Assembly: GCA_046331175.1 (NCBI GenBank)
Contig: JAXLRI010000004.1
Span: 248,001 to 312,000, forward strand
Origin: JAWKIW01 sp046331175
GTDB lineage: Bacteria > Actinomycetota > Acidimicrobiia > Acidimicrobiales > Acidimicrobilacustridaceae
Direction of reading: 5' to 3'
DNA: 64,000 bases
The position numbers and the translations under genes are program-made. Below, in pieces: positions 30,861-41,549 of the stretch. The first letter of the stretch is position 1; each line of letters begins with the position of its first letter. The notes beneath the pieces are model-generated. The model searched no databases. It worked only from the letters and a program-made list of their open reading frames with translations, and was not told where the DNA came from.

Positions 30861-32302
30861 GCCAGGCCCCGGCGCTGCTTCCAGGCCCGCTCGGCCTCGC
30901 CGAGCTCGGTGGCCGGCTCGCCGCCATGGCGGTACTCCTGCAGGATCCCTCGCCAGCGGTTGTGGGCCTCGAGGCGGCCGAGCAGCGCGCTCACCCCCCA
31001 CACGACCCGGTCGAGGATGACGAACGACGGCGGCATGTTGAGGTACCGGATCACGTCCGCGTAGGGCCCCTGCAGGTCCATCACGTTCTGCAGCGCCTCG
31101 GTCGTGTACGCCTTGGTGAAGGTGAACTCGTCGTCGAAGTAGGCGCGGTAGGGAGCGCTCACGCAGGCGAAGACGTGGTCGGCGGGCAGGCCGTGGCCGT
31201 CCACGATGAAGCCCACCCGCTCCATGGCGGCCACCGTGCCCTCGGCGTCTCGATCGAGGACCAGGTCGAGGATGGGGATGAGCTTGTCGAACTCGTCCTC
31301 GGCCCAGCGCTTCACCAGGCCGAAGTCGAAGAAGGTGACCGAGCCGTCGTCGTGGAAGCGGTAGTTGCCGGGGTGGGGGTCGCCGTTGAACACGCGGTGC
31401 TCGTGCACCGACCCCTGGGCGAAGCGGAACACGACCTCGGCCGCCCGCTGCCGCTGCTGGTCGGTGGCGAGGGCCTCGAACTCGGTCCAGCCGATGCCAT
31501 CGACCCACTCGGTGGTGAGCACCTTCTCGGCCGAGAGCTCGGGGATGACCTTGGGGATGCGGATGAAGGGGTGGTCGCGGTAGCGCTCCCAGAACTCGGT
31601 CTGGCAGCCGGCCTCGAGCGTGTAGTCGAGCTCGTCGTACATGCGGTCGCGCAGCTCGTCGACGAGGGCGTGCACGTCGAGGCCCTTCAGGGCCACCGCC
31701 GAGAACACGGCGTAGAGCATCTCGGCGTTGTCGAGGTCGTGCTTGATGGCCTTGCCGACGCCCGGGTACTGGACCTTGACCGCGACCTCCCGGCCGTCGT
31801 GCAGCACCGCCTTGTGCACCTGGCCGATCGAGGCGGCGGCCACCGGCACCGGATCCCAGGCGAGGAAGATGCGCTCGGGGTCGTCGCCGAGCTGCTCGCG
31901 CACCACCTGCTCGGCGAGGCTGGGCGCCATCGGCGGGACGTCCTGCTGGAGGCTCTGGAGCGCGGCGCGGGCCTCCTCGGGGAGGCCGTCGGCGATGAAG
32001 CTGACCATCTGGCCGAGCTTCATGATGGCGCCCTTCATGTTGCCGAGCTCCTTGGCGACGTCCTCGGCGGTGCGGATGGCGAACTGCTCCTCGAGGGCGG
32101 CCCGGGCCTCGTCGTCGAGGCGGGCGCCGCGCACCTTGATCGTCGCCCAGTGGGCGCCCCGCTTGGCCGTCAGGCGCCACACCCGAGCCTGTCGTCGCAG
32201 CCGCTCGCGCCGGTCGTCGTCGGCCAGCACCCGACCGGCGGCGCCGGCGATGGCCACGGCCAACCCGCCGGCCGCCACCCCGGCGACGGCCCGGCGCCCC
32301 AT
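30857..32302 (-). CDS. ABC1/UbiB-family atypical kinase
   Basis: A 481-residue protein. One short N-terminal hydrophobic segment, then the family K-x-G-Q motif (IMKLGQMVSF), the Ala-rich nucleotide loop AAASIGQVHKA, ion-binding AVKVQYP, catalytic NGDPHPGNYRF and metal-binding FFDFGLV. UbiB-like proteins use ATP to help extraction of isoprenoid lipids. Here the neighbours are glycosyltransferase, deacetylase and methyltransferase genes rather than quinone genes. It shares one base with the upstream methyltransferase stop (TGATG). Confidence 0.88.
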   Translation of the reverse strand: MGRRAVAGVAAGGLAVAIAGAAGRVLADDDRRERLRRQARVWRLTAKRGAHWATIKVRGARLDDEARAALEEQFAIRTAEDVAKELGNMKGAIMKLGQMVSFIADGLPEEARAALQSLQQDVPPMAPSLAEQVVREQLGDDPERIFLAWDPVPVAAASIGQVHKAVLHDGREVAVKVQYPGVGKAIKHDLDNAEMLYAVFSAVALKGLDVHALVDELRDRMYDELDYTLEAGCQTEFWERYRDHPFIRIPKVIPELSAEKVLTTEWVDGIGWTEFEALATDQQRQRAAEVVFRFAQGSVHEHRVFNGDPHPGNYRFHDDGSVTFFDFGLVKRWAEDEFDKLIPILDLVLDRDAEGTVAAMERVGFIVDGHGLPADHVFACVSAPYRAYFDDEFTFTKAYTTEALQNVMDLQGPYADVIRYLNMPPSFVILDRVVWGVSALLGRLEAHNRWRGILQEYRHGGEPATELGEAERAWKQRRGLA

Positions 32303-33117
32303 CAGACGGCTTCCGCGACGCAGAAGATCGACAGGCCGAACGGGATGCGCCACCGGGCGCCGTAGGCGCGCTCGAGCCTCGCGACGGCGGCGAAGGCCTT
32401 GTCGACGGCGGGGTGCGAGGCGCTGATCTCGTCGTTGGAGGCGGCGATCAGGCGCTTCAGCGGCGTGCGGCGCATGAGGAAGGCCGGCGGGACGAGGAAC
32501 GAGAAGTAGTACGAGGTGCGCACGATGGAGAACCCGCCCGCCACGACGGCCCGCTCGAAGGTGGCGGCGTCGTAACGGCGGCGGTGGGCGGCCCAGTCGT
32601 CGTGCTCGCTCCACAGCCACTGGTACGACGGCACGGTGATGTAGGCCGTGGCCCCCGGCTTGAGCACCCGGCGGTACTCGCGGGTGGCGGCGACGTCGTC
32701 GTCGAGGTGCTCGAGGACCTCGAGGCTGACCAGGGCGTCGGCGCAGGCGTCGGGGAAGGGGAGGTCGCCGGCCAGCGACCGCAGCACGGCCGGGCGAGGC
32801 CGGCGGTGCGCCGCGAACGAGAGCGCCTGGGCGGAGATGTCGGAGCCCACCACGCGCCCGGCGCCGAGCCGGTGCAGCGTCTCGAGGGTCTCGCCGGTGC
32901 CGGTGCCGACGTCGAGGACCGTGTCGCCGGGGCGCAGTCGCGGGCCGAGCTCCTGGGCCACCCACGCCCGGCGGGCCCGGTACCACCAGTGCGTCTCGGC
33001 CACCGTCGCCATGACGTCGAAGTAGTGGGCGTCGGGCTGGGCCTCGATGCCGTGGGCCGCCCCGACGTGGTCGGGGCTGTGGCCGTCCGGGGGCGCGGTG
33101 GTGGTTCCCGCTCGCAT
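32302..33117 (-). CDS. SAM-dependent methyltransferase (class I)
   Basis: A 271-residue protein. The family lead-in HYFDVMATVAETHWWYRARR is followed by motif I VLDVGTGTGETLE, motif II acid in VVGSDISAQAL, and motif IV region DALVSLEVLEHLDDD. C-terminal hydrophobic part FSFLVPPAFLM. Such proteins are often found next to polyprenol-phosphate glycosyltransferases. It starts at ATG 33117, which overlaps the stop of the upstream methyltransferase gene by one base. Confidence 0.83.
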   Translation of the reverse strand: MRAGTTTAPPDGHSPDHVGAAHGIEAQPDAHYFDVMATVAETHWWYRARRAWVAQELGPRLRPGDTVLDVGTGTGETLETLHRLGAGRVVGSDISAQALSFAAHRRPRPAVLRSLAGDLPFPDACADALVSLEVLEHLDDDVAATREYRRVLKPGATAYITVPSYQWLWSEHDDWAAHRRRYDAATFERAVVAGGFSIVRTSYYFSFLVPPAFLMRRTPLKRLIAASNDEISASHPAVDKAFAAVARLERAYGARWRIPFGLSIFCVAEAV

Positions 33118-33809
33118 CAGGAGGGCACCGTAGCGTCGCCGGCCCGAGCGACGAGCAGCACGTGGGGGTGGACGTAGCCCCGATCGGCCCTGCGGATCAC
33201 CACGTCGAGGCCGGCGCGCCGCAGCGGCGCGGCCAGCTCGTCGGGCGGGGCGAAGGCCACCTCGTCGCCCTGGGTGATGTGCAGCACCCGCGTCGACAGC
33301 AGCTCCTGGCCGACGGTGAGCGCGCCCTTCCAGCGCGGCACGCGATCGGCCTCCTTCACCACGATCCGGCCCTGGGGGGCGAGCCGCCCCACGGCCGCCT
33401 CGAGGAGGTCGGCCCGGGCCTCCGGCGAGAGCAGGTACAGCACGTCGGCCACGACGACCGCATCGAACGGCCCGTCGGGCAGCACCCCCGGCCGGACCAC
33501 GTCGAAGGACACCGACCCTCCGCCCGCCGCCGCGAACCGGGAGGCGGCGCCGCGGGCCAGGGCGATCTTGTGCTCGTCGACGTCGACGCCGTGGACGGCT
33601 CGCCCGGGTGCGCTGGCCGCGAGGTACAGCGAGAGCAGGCCATGGCCGCAGCCGATCTCGAGGACCCGACCCCCCACCGGCACCTCGCGCTCGACCGCGG
33701 CGAAGGGACAGGTGAGCCAGCGGACGCGCACGTGCAGCCGATCGCCGGGTGGCGCATCGGCGAAGGCGTCGATCGCCTGGAGCGCCGCCGGGGTGCCCGG
33801 CCGCCTCAC
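33117..33809 (-). CDS. SAM-dependent methyltransferase (class I)
   Basis: A 230-residue methyltransferase with motif I VLEIGCGHGLLSLYLA, motif II VDVDEHKIALA, and FDAVVVADVLYLL. GTG 33809 overlaps the TGA of the YdjC-like gene by 4 bp, which fixes the start. The longer frame upstream is overlap with that gene. Distinct in sequence from the neighbouring methyltransferase, so the two probably act on different positions or substrates. Confidence 0.82.
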   Translation of the reverse strand: MRRPGTPAALQAIDAFADAPPGDRLHVRVRWLTCPFAAVEREVPVGGRVLEIGCGHGLLSLYLAASAPGRAVHGVDVDEHKIALARGAASRFAAAGGGSVSFDVVRPGVLPDGPFDAVVVADVLYLLSPEARADLLEAAVGRLAPQGRIVVKEADRVPRWKGALTVGQELLSTRVLHITQGDEVAFAPPDELAAPLRRAGLDVVIRRADRGYVHPHVLLVARAGDATVPS

Positions 33810-34756
33810 GGCACGGCGCCCGTCGGGGCCGTCGACGACGGCGTCGTCGGTGGTGGGGCGGACGACGACGTGGTCGGCGGCGCGAGCGACGCGAACGTGG
33901 TGGGCGCGAAGCCGAGCTCGTCCACCGCCGACCGCACCGTGCCCGAGCACAGGGCGGCCAGCTCGTCGCCCCACGCGTAGTCCCAGCGATAGCGGACCAG
34001 GTCGACGTCACCCGCCTCTCCCGGGTGCGATGCCAGCTCGGCGACCCCGCCGCCCCGGGCGTCGACCTCGCGCGACAGCCGCTCGAGCGCCGTGACCATC
34101 GCCCCCCGGCTCAGGTGGCCGGCCTCGTCGAGCCCGGTCGAGACGGGCGCGTAGGCCCACCCCCGAGCGTCGAGGCGCTCCTGGAGGTCGCCGGCCAGGC
34201 GCTGCACGGTCGCCCCGACGATCGAGCGGGCCGCCGATCGGGTGACGCGGATGACGCGCACCCCGAAGGCCTCGCCCACGTCGAGCACGACGTCGCGCAC
34301 CATCGGCCACAGGTGCAGGTTCTGGTGGGTGTCGATGTGGTCGACCTCCACGCCGGCGCCGACGATCGCCTCCATCTGGGCGGTGAGCTCGCGGCGCAGG
34401 TCGTCGGGATCGACGCGGCCGGCGGCGGCGAGGGGGAGGAAGTGGCGCCAGGACAGGCGCAACCGACCCCGGCGATCGACGAGGGACGGCACCTCCCGGG
34501 CCGACAGCAGCGGGGGGTCCTCGCCGACGGCAGCCAGGTGGGCGCCGGTGCCGAGGGTGGGGTGGTCCTGCAGCCAACCGACCGTCGACGAGAAGCCGGG
34601 GGCGAGGGCCAGGACCGACGTCGACGTGACGATGCCGGCGGCGTGGGCCCGGAGGATCGCCCGCGAGACCCCTTCGGTCAGCCCGTAGTCGTCGGCGTTG
34701 ACGATCAGCTGCTTGGGTCGCACCGCCTCCTCGCCGCCGCCGGCTCCAGCCCCCAT
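33806..34756 (-). CDS. ChbG/HpnK (YdjC)-family carbohydrate deacetylase
   Basis: A 316-residue protein with a metal-dependent deacetylase fold: VNADDYGLTEGVSRAIL (metal Asp), GAHLAA, and the metal-binding His pair in DHIDTHQNLHLWP, then ELASHPGE. YdjC-like enzymes remove N-acetyl groups from oligosaccharides or glycolipids. The last 40 residues are a Pro/Thr/Ser tail. ATG 34756 shares a base with the glycosyltransferase stop; a GTG one codon earlier is equally possible. Confidence 0.85.
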   Translation of the reverse strand: MGAGAGGGEEAVRPKQLIVNADDYGLTEGVSRAILRAHAAGIVTSTSVLALAPGFSSTVGWLQDHPTLGTGAHLAAVGEDPPLLSAREVPSLVDRRGRLRLSWRHFLPLAAAGRVDPDDLRRELTAQMEAIVGAGVEVDHIDTHQNLHLWPMVRDVVLDVGEAFGVRVIRVTRSAARSIVGATVQRLAGDLQERLDARGWAYAPVSTGLDEAGHLSRGAMVTALERLSREVDARGGGVAELASHPGEAGDVDLVRYRWDYAWGDELAALCSGTVRSAVDELGFAPTTFASLAPPTTSSSAPPPTTPSSTAPTGAVP

Positions 34757-35577
34757 CACGAGCCGGAGCGGTCGGGACCGGACCGGCGGGGGTCGGGTCG
34801 ACCGGGATCGGGCCGACCGGCGGCGAGCACGTCCTCGGGGAGCGGCCCGATGGCCAGCAGCTCGGAGCGCAGGGACATCGCCTCGCGCACGATGGTGAGG
34901 ATGACGGCGTTGGACGACAGCGTGGAGATGCCTCGGGTGCGCGGGAAGTAGTCGACGCCGAACTGCACGATGCGGAAGCCCATGCGTTGGGCCCGGGCCA
35001 GCAGCTCGACGTCGATGAACGAACCCTCGCTGCGGAGCTCGACGTGGTCGAGCACGGTGCGGCGCACGAGCTTGAAGGCGAAGTTCATGTCGCGCAGCCG
35101 CAGGCGGAACAGGGCTTGGACGAGGTGGTTGTACACGTAGCTGTAGACGAGGCGGCGGGCGCCCTCACCGGTGCGGTCGAAGCGGTAGGCGCTCACGATG
35201 TCGGCCTCGTACATGCGCAGCAGGCGCACGGCCTTGGAGACCTCGGCCATGTCGAAGGGCAGGTCGGCGTCGGTGTAGAGCACGAGGTCGCCGCGCGCCT
35301 CGGCGAAGCCGGTCTTGAGCGACCCGCCCAGCTTGCGGTTGCGCTCGTGGTGCACGACCCGGACGCGGTCGTCGGCGGCAGCCAGCTCGTCGGCGATGGC
35401 CCCGGTCGCGTCGGTGGAGGCGTCGTCGACGATGAGCACCTCGTAGGAGGCGATCTCCCCGTCGAGCACCAGGTCGTCGCCCACCTCGAAGGCGGCCTCG
35501 ACGGCACGCTCGATGGTGGCCTCCTCGTTCCACGCCGGGAAGAACATGGTGAGGGTGGCGAGGGCGGGCTCGGCCAT
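34756..35577 (-). CDS. GT2 family glycosyltransferase (dolichol-phosphate mannosyltransferase-like)
   Basis: A 273-residue GT-A enzyme: FFPAWNEEATIERAV, VLIVDDASTDAT, the D-x-D-like YTDADLPFD and the acceptor-loop region RGISTLSSNA. No transmembrane segment is at the C-terminus, which is a Pro/Arg/Asp tail (GRPDPGRPDP). It probably transfers a sugar from a nucleotide donor to polyprenyl phosphate. Start ATG 35577, 6 nt after CAGAAT (35584-35589). First gene of the coupled operon. Confidence 0.85.
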   Translation of the reverse strand: MAEPALATLTMFFPAWNEEATIERAVEAAFEVGDDLVLDGEIASYEVLIVDDASTDATGAIADELAAADDRVRVVHHERNRKLGGSLKTGFAEARGDLVLYTDADLPFDMAEVSKAVRLLRMYEADIVSAYRFDRTGEGARRLVYSYVYNHLVQALFRLRLRDMNFAFKLVRRTVLDHVELRSEGSFIDVELLARAQRMGFRIVQFGVDYFPRTRGISTLSSNAVILTIVREAMSLRSELLAIGPLPEDVLAAGRPDPGRPDPRRSGPDRSGS

Positions 35578-35583
35578 CCGCCC

Positions 35584-35589
35584 ATTCTG
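35584..35589 (-). promoter_or_regulatory. -10 box of the glycolipid operon
   Basis: CAGAAT, 6 nt, ATG 35577. The devR gene has the same hexamer and spacing. Confidence 0.45.
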
Positions 35590-35656
35590 GCCGACGGCCC
35601 GCCGGCGACCGGCACCCGGCCGGGGACGGGCGACGAGCGCGGCGCGGCCGAGCCGA

Positions 35657-37033
35657 TCAGGCCACGTAGGAGCCGCGGGCGAACGCCGAGGTCCACAGCA
35701 CCAGCAGCAGGGCGCTGACGACCAGCACGGTGGCACGCAGGCGGCGGCGACCGGCGAGCAGGTCGGCGAGCACCACGAAGCACGGGAAGGCGGCCAGCAG
35801 GTAGCGGCCGGTGCCCTGGAAGTCCTTGCTGCCGATCAGCGGGATGCCGACGACCGCCAGCGTGTACAGCGCGTACCCCCACCCGAGTCGGCGCAGGATG
35901 ACCGGCACGAGCGCGATCGCGCCGAGCACCAGCAGGCCCTGCAGCAGCACGCCCCCGGCGTAGACGGCCTTGGTCCACGCCTGGTCGGCACCGGGACCGC
36001 TCGACGTCCACGCCTCGGCCAGCCAGCCGGGCAGGTTCTTGCCCTGCTGGAACCACGTCACCTTGAACCAGGTGTGGGGACCGGCGGCCTGGTCCCAGCC
36101 GGGCGAGCCCTGCACGGTGGCGAAGAGGAAGGGGTCGCCCCACCGGCTCCAGAGGTAGGCCGACCACGCCGCCAGGCCGCCGAGCGAGAGCAGCACCCCG
36201 GCATCACCGGGGCGCAGGGGTCCCCGTCGGTCGGGTGCGAGGAGGCGCAGACCGCTCGGCCGGCCGGCGGCCGCGGCGCGGGCCGTCCGCCACCGATCGA
36301 GGGCGGCCAGGCGCACCACGCCGCGCTGCTCGAGCACGATGGCCACCAGCCCGACGACCACGGCGAGCCCCACCGGCCGCGTCGCCGTGGCGACGGCTCC
36401 GGCCAAGCCGGCGAGCACGGGGTGGCCGCGCTCGACGAGGACGAAGGCCACCAGCACGGCGACGAGGAACAGCGCGTCGCCGTAGACCGCGCCGTAGAGG
36501 TACCAGGCGTAGGGCCACAGCAGGAGCAGCGCGAGGGCGATCCGGGCGACCGGGGGGTCGGCCCGCCGCAGGCTCCACCGCCAGAAGAGGCACGCCACGG
36601 CCAGTCCGCACAGCACGCTGACCACGACCCCGGCCACCACCGGATCGCCGACCACCCACGATGCCGCCCGCACCGCCAGCGGGTAGCCGGGGAAGAAGGC
36701 GACCGGGCTCTGCTGGCCCGGCGTGTAGGAGTACCCGTCGGCAGCGATGATCCGGTACCAGTTGCCGTCGAACCGCAGCCAGCCGTCGAGCACGGCGTCG
36801 CCGGGGAACCGGCCCGGACCCTGGTCGTAGGCGGTGATCGGCGACAGCAGGTGCACCGACAGCGCCGACACGACCCAGAGCACGGCGCCGACCGCCAGGT
36901 AGAGGCCGACGGGTCGCCGGACCGCCACCCAGGCCCGTCGCCACGCGGGGCCGGTCGCCGGGACCGGCACGCTCGGCGCCGTCGAGTCGGCGGCGGCGTC
37001 GCCGGTGTCGGGGGAGCCTGCCGGACGGGTCAC
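35657..37033 (-). CDS. PIG-V/GT-C-like mannosyltransferase, integral membrane
   Basis: A 458-residue protein with about ten transmembrane helices. The first luminal loop has FDGNWYRIIAADGY, the pattern (W)D-x-x-W/Y-Y-x-x-I-A-x-x-G-Y of GPI mannosyltransferase-type GT-C enzymes, and LWPYAWYLYG and KDFQGTGRYLLAAFP follow. These use lipid-linked sugars outside the membrane. GTG 37033 follows TACCGT by 9 nt. Together with the GT2, deacetylase and methyltransferases downstream it suggests a polyprenyl-phosphate-dependent glycolipid or glycoprotein pathway. Confidence 0.8.
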   Translation of the reverse strand: MTRPAGSPDTGDAAADSTAPSVPVPATGPAWRRAWVAVRRPVGLYLAVGAVLWVVSALSVHLLSPITAYDQGPGRFPGDAVLDGWLRFDGNWYRIIAADGYSYTPGQQSPVAFFPGYPLAVRAASWVVGDPVVAGVVVSVLCGLAVACLFWRWSLRRADPPVARIALALLLLWPYAWYLYGAVYGDALFLVAVLVAFVLVERGHPVLAGLAGAVATATRPVGLAVVVGLVAIVLEQRGVVRLAALDRWRTARAAAAGRPSGLRLLAPDRRGPLRPGDAGVLLSLGGLAAWSAYLWSRWGDPFLFATVQGSPGWDQAAGPHTWFKVTWFQQGKNLPGWLAEAWTSSGPGADQAWTKAVYAGGVLLQGLLVLGAIALVPVILRRLGWGYALYTLAVVGIPLIGSKDFQGTGRYLLAAFPCFVVLADLLAGRRRLRATVLVVSALLLVLWTSAFARGSYVA

Positions 37034-37189
37034 CGGGGGGCGACGGTACCAGCGGGTCCCGACCGCCGGGGGACGTTCGGCTCTCCCGTCCCCACCTCGT
37101 GAACGCAACGATGCGACCATGTCATCCGTGGGCCGTCGACCGGGGTCGCTCGCGTCGCCGCTGTCGCCCACGCCGGGGGAGGGCCGCCG

Positions 37190-38301
<1,112 letters not shown>

Positions 38302-38305
<4 letters not shown>

Positions 38306-39204
38306 CGGCGGTGCTGCCCACCCGCACCGAGGTGGTCGGGGCCGGACGCTCCCGGCGGGTGAAGGAGTCGCTGCTGGCGGCCCTGTTCCTGCTGCCGTCG
38401 GCGGTCATCTTCCTGATGTTCTTCTTCTACCCGCTGTACCGGCTCGTCTACCTGGGCCTCCACCAGCAGAACCGGTTCGGCACCCGCGAGACGTTCAAGG
38501 GGATCGGCCAGTACGGCGAGACCCTCGCCGGCAGCGACTTCCTGTCCGGCCTGCGCATCTCGGCCAGCTACGTCGTCTACACGGTGCCGCTCGGGATCAT
38601 CCTGGGCGTGCTGCTGGCGGTCGCCGCCAACCGCTACCTCCGGGGCATCAAGGTCTTCCAGACGGTCTTCGCCTCCACCGTGGCCTCGTCGGTGGCGGTG
38701 GCCTCGGTGATCTTCTTCGTCCTCATCAACCCGCAGGTGGGGTACTTCAGCGACGTGTCCTTCATCTCGCTGCAGGACCCGGCATCGGCCCTCCGCGGCG
38801 TGGCCCTGTCGTCGGTGTGGCAGAACCTCGGCCTCACCTTCATCATCGTGCTGGCCGGCCTGCAGGCCATCCCCGACGAGGTGAACGAGGCCGCCACCCT
38901 CGACGGCTACGGACCCGTCCGGCGGTTCTTCCGCATCACCCTCCCGCTCATCTCCCCCACCCTGATGTTCCTCGTGGTGGTGCTGGTGATCTTCGCCTTC
39001 CAGGCCTTCGCCCAGGTCGACATCCTCACCGGCGGCGGGCCGGCCGGGTCCACCGAGACGCTCGTGTGGAAGATCTTCAACAGCCAGCAGCCGCTCGACC
39101 AGGGCAAGGGGTCGGTCATGGCCATCGGACTGTTCCTCATCACCCTGGTCGTCTCGCTCGCCCAGTTCCGCATCCTCGACCGTCGCGTGCACTACGGGGG
39201 CTGA
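38302..39204 (+). CDS. Carbohydrate ABC importer permease 1 (MalF/UgpA type)
   Basis: A 300-residue permease with six transmembrane helices and the coupling loop EAATLDGYGPVRRFFRITLP. GTG 38302 overlaps the ATPase stop by 4 bp, which settles the start over a longer frame to 37978. An extended periplasmic loop after helix 1 (RFGTRETFKGIGQY) is typical of UgpA/MalF-like partners. Confidence 0.9.
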
Positions 39205-39205
39205 T

Positions 39206-40042
39206 GTGGGCGCCGACTCGATGCAGGCCACCTGGAAGAAGGCCACCTGGTACGTGGTGCTGACCTCGCTGTCGGTCCTCGTGCTGTTCCCCGTCTACAT
39301 GACCCTGGTGCGGGCGCTGTCGACGCCGGCGGTCTACGTCCGTGAGGGCCAGCCGCTGTACCCCGTCGACGTGCAGTGGGGGATCTTCCGGCGGGCGTTC
39401 GTCGAGGGCGACCTCGGCCAGAAGCTGCTCCTCAGCGCCGCCGTCACCGTGATCATCGTGGCCTTCCAGCTGGCCACGTCGCTGCTGGCGGCCTACGCCT
39501 TCGCGTTCTTGGACTTCCCGTTCAAGCGGGTCGTGTTCGTCGTGTTCATGGCGACGCTGATGCTGCCCATCGAGGTCACCCTCATCCCCAACGTCGACAC
39601 CATCCGCAGCCTCGGCTGGCTCAACTCGATCCCGGCGCTCACCGCCCCCTTCCTCGCCACCGCGTTCGGGACGTTCCTGATCCGGCAGGGGTTCCTCGGC
39701 ATCCCGCGCGACCTGCTCGACGCCTCCCAGCTCGACGGGTTCGGCCACTTCGCCTTCCTGCGACGCGTCGCCATCCCGGTCACCCGTCCGGTCATCGCCT
39801 CGTTCGCGGTGATCGCCTTCCTCGGCGCCTGGAACCAGTACACGTGGCCCCGGGCCGTCGTCACCGAAGGCCAGTGGGAGACGATCCAGATCGGCCTGAA
39901 GTCGCTGTCGGCGGCCCGGGTCGAAGAGTCCAACATCGGCTTCGCCGCCGCCATCATCGCCGCCCTTCCGGTGCTGCTGCTGCTGATCTTCCTGCAGCGC
40001 CAGCTCATCCGGGGCCTCACCGCCGGAGCGGTCAAGGGCTGA
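39206..40042 (+). CDS. Carbohydrate ABC importer permease 2 (MalG/UgpE type)
   Basis: A 278-residue permease: MLPIEVTLIPN and the coupling loop DASQLDGFGHFAFLRRVAIPVTRP. It starts at GTG 39206, one base after the previous stop; ATG 39221 is an alternative. With permease 1, the ATPase and the binding proteins it completes a type I importer. Confidence 0.9.
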   Translation: MGADSMQATWKKATWYVVLTSLSVLVLFPVYMTLVRALSTPAVYVREGQPLYPVDVQWGIFRRAFVEGDLGQKLLLSAAVTVIIVAFQLATSLLAAYAFAFLDFPFKRVVFVVFMATLMLPIEVTLIPNVDTIRSLGWLNSIPALTAPFLATAFGTFLIRQGFLGIPRDLLDASQLDGFGHFAFLRRVAIPVTRPVIASFAVIAFLGAWNQYTWPRAVVTEGQWETIQIGLKSLSAARVEESNIGFAAAIIAALPVLLLLIFLQRQLIRGLTAGAVKG

Positions 40043-40067
40043 CCGGACCAGCGCAAGGAGAGGTGCC

Positions 40068-41549
40068 ATGTCCCAGCGTCGTGACATCACCACCCGCTCG
40101 ACCAACCGACCCAGGAGCATCGCCCTCGCCGCCGTCGTCGTGGCCCTGCTCGCCGCCGCCTGCAGCTCGGGGTCGTCGTCTTCGTCAGGCCCGGCCGGCA
40201 GCCAGGCCATCGCGCTGCCGCCGTGTCCCCTCGACGCCCTCGCCTCGGCCACCCAGCCCGTCGAGGTGGTCCTGTGGCACAGCTACGCCGCCAAGACCAA
40301 GGAGGCGCTCGAGGCGCTGGCGGCCGAGTACAACGCGTCGCAGTCGAAGGTGAGGGTGCGGGTCGAGAGCCAGGGCACCTCGTACAACGAGCTCTGGAAG
40401 AAGTTCCAGTCGGCGGCCAAGGCCAAGGACCTCCCCGGCATCGCCATCCTCGAGGACATCGCCACCCAGGCCGTCGCCGACAGCGGGGTGATCCTGCCCG
40501 CCCAGTCGTGCATCGACGCCGCCAAGACCGACATGAGCGACTTCGTGAAGCCCGCCATCGACTTCTACACGGTCGACGGCGCCTTCCAGCCCGCGACCGT
40601 CAACCTGTCGAGCGAGCTGCTCTACTTCAACCGCAACCACTTCCGGCGGGCCGGGCTCGACCCCGACAAGCCGCCCACCACCCTGGCCGAGCTGCGGACC
40701 ACCGCCGAGAAGATCAAGGCCGCCGGGGTCGTCGACAAGCCCCTCGCGCTGAGCCTCCAGCCGTGGTTCGTCGAGACCTGGCTGACCGGGGCCGGCTCCC
40801 CCACCGTCGACAACGACAACGGCCGGGGCTCGGGCACCACCCGAGCCGCCGCCTTCGACTCCGACCAGGGCCGCGAGGTCATGGCCTGGATCGCCGGCAT
40901 GGTGCGCGACGGCCTCGCCGAGCCCATCGCCTACGCCGGCGGCGACGTCGGCCAGTACCTCGCCATGGCGAACCAGAAGGCCTCGATGACCATCGAGACG
41001 TCGACGGCCGCCCAGTCGGTGAAGGCCTTCCTGAAGGGCGACACGTCCGTGGCCGGCGACAACGACACGTCGAACGTCGACCTGACCGCTCTCGACATCG
41101 ACGCCGCCAAGGTCCCCGGGTTGCGGGCGCCGGGCAAGGCGCAGATCTCGGGCGGCGCCTGGTACATCACCAACACCACCAAGCCCGAGGTGCAGGCGGC
41201 CGCCTGGGACTTCCTCACCTGGTGGAACCGCACCGAGACGCAGGTGCAGTGGAACCTGCGGGGTTCGTACCTCCCGTTCCGCGTGAGCGCCGCCAAGGAC
41301 GCCGCACTGGTCGACGCCTGGCGCACCGACAAGGCGGGCCGCTGGCTCGCCATCTCCTACGACCAGCTCACCACTGGTGTCGACCCGAAGTTCCCGGGGC
41401 CGCTCATCGGCCCGTACGACAAGGTCCGCGCTGCGCTGAAGACGGCCCTCGACGGCGTGGCGTTCGACGGACAGGATCCGGCCACGGCCACCAAGCAGGC
41501 CTCCGACGAGGCGACCAAGGCCATCCAGGCCTACGACGAGGAGCGCTGA
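40068..41549 (+). CDS. Solute-binding lipoprotein 1 of 3
   Basis: A 493-residue family 1 extracellular solute-binding protein. Signal peptide with lipobox LLAAAC (Cys32) and a Ser/Gly linker, then PVEVVLWHSYAAKTKEAL and the shared segment WYITNTTKPEVQAAAWDF near residue 365. Cys53 and Cys148 lie 95 residues apart, a spacing kept in both paralogues, so probably a disulfide. AAGGAGAGG precedes ATG 40068. Ligand likely a sugar, oligosaccharide or glycerophosphodiester. Confidence 0.9.
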   Translation: MSQRRDITTRSTNRPRSIALAAVVVALLAAACSSGSSSSSGPAGSQAIALPPCPLDALASATQPVEVVLWHSYAAKTKEALEALAAEYNASQSKVRVRVESQGTSYNELWKKFQSAAKAKDLPGIAILEDIATQAVADSGVILPAQSCIDAAKTDMSDFVKPAIDFYTVDGAFQPATVNLSSELLYFNRNHFRRAGLDPDKPPTTLAELRTTAEKIKAAGVVDKPLALSLQPWFVETWLTGAGSPTVDNDNGRGSGTTRAAAFDSDQGREVMAWIAGMVRDGLAEPIAYAGGDVGQYLAMANQKASMTIETSTAAQSVKAFLKGDTSVAGDNDTSNVDLTALDIDAAKVPGLRAPGKAQISGGAWYITNTTKPEVQAAAWDFLTWWNRTETQVQWNLRGSYLPFRVSAAKDAALVDAWRTDKAGRWLAISYDQLTTGVDPKFPGPLIGPYDKVRAALKTALDGVAFDGQDPATATKQASDEATKAIQAYDEER

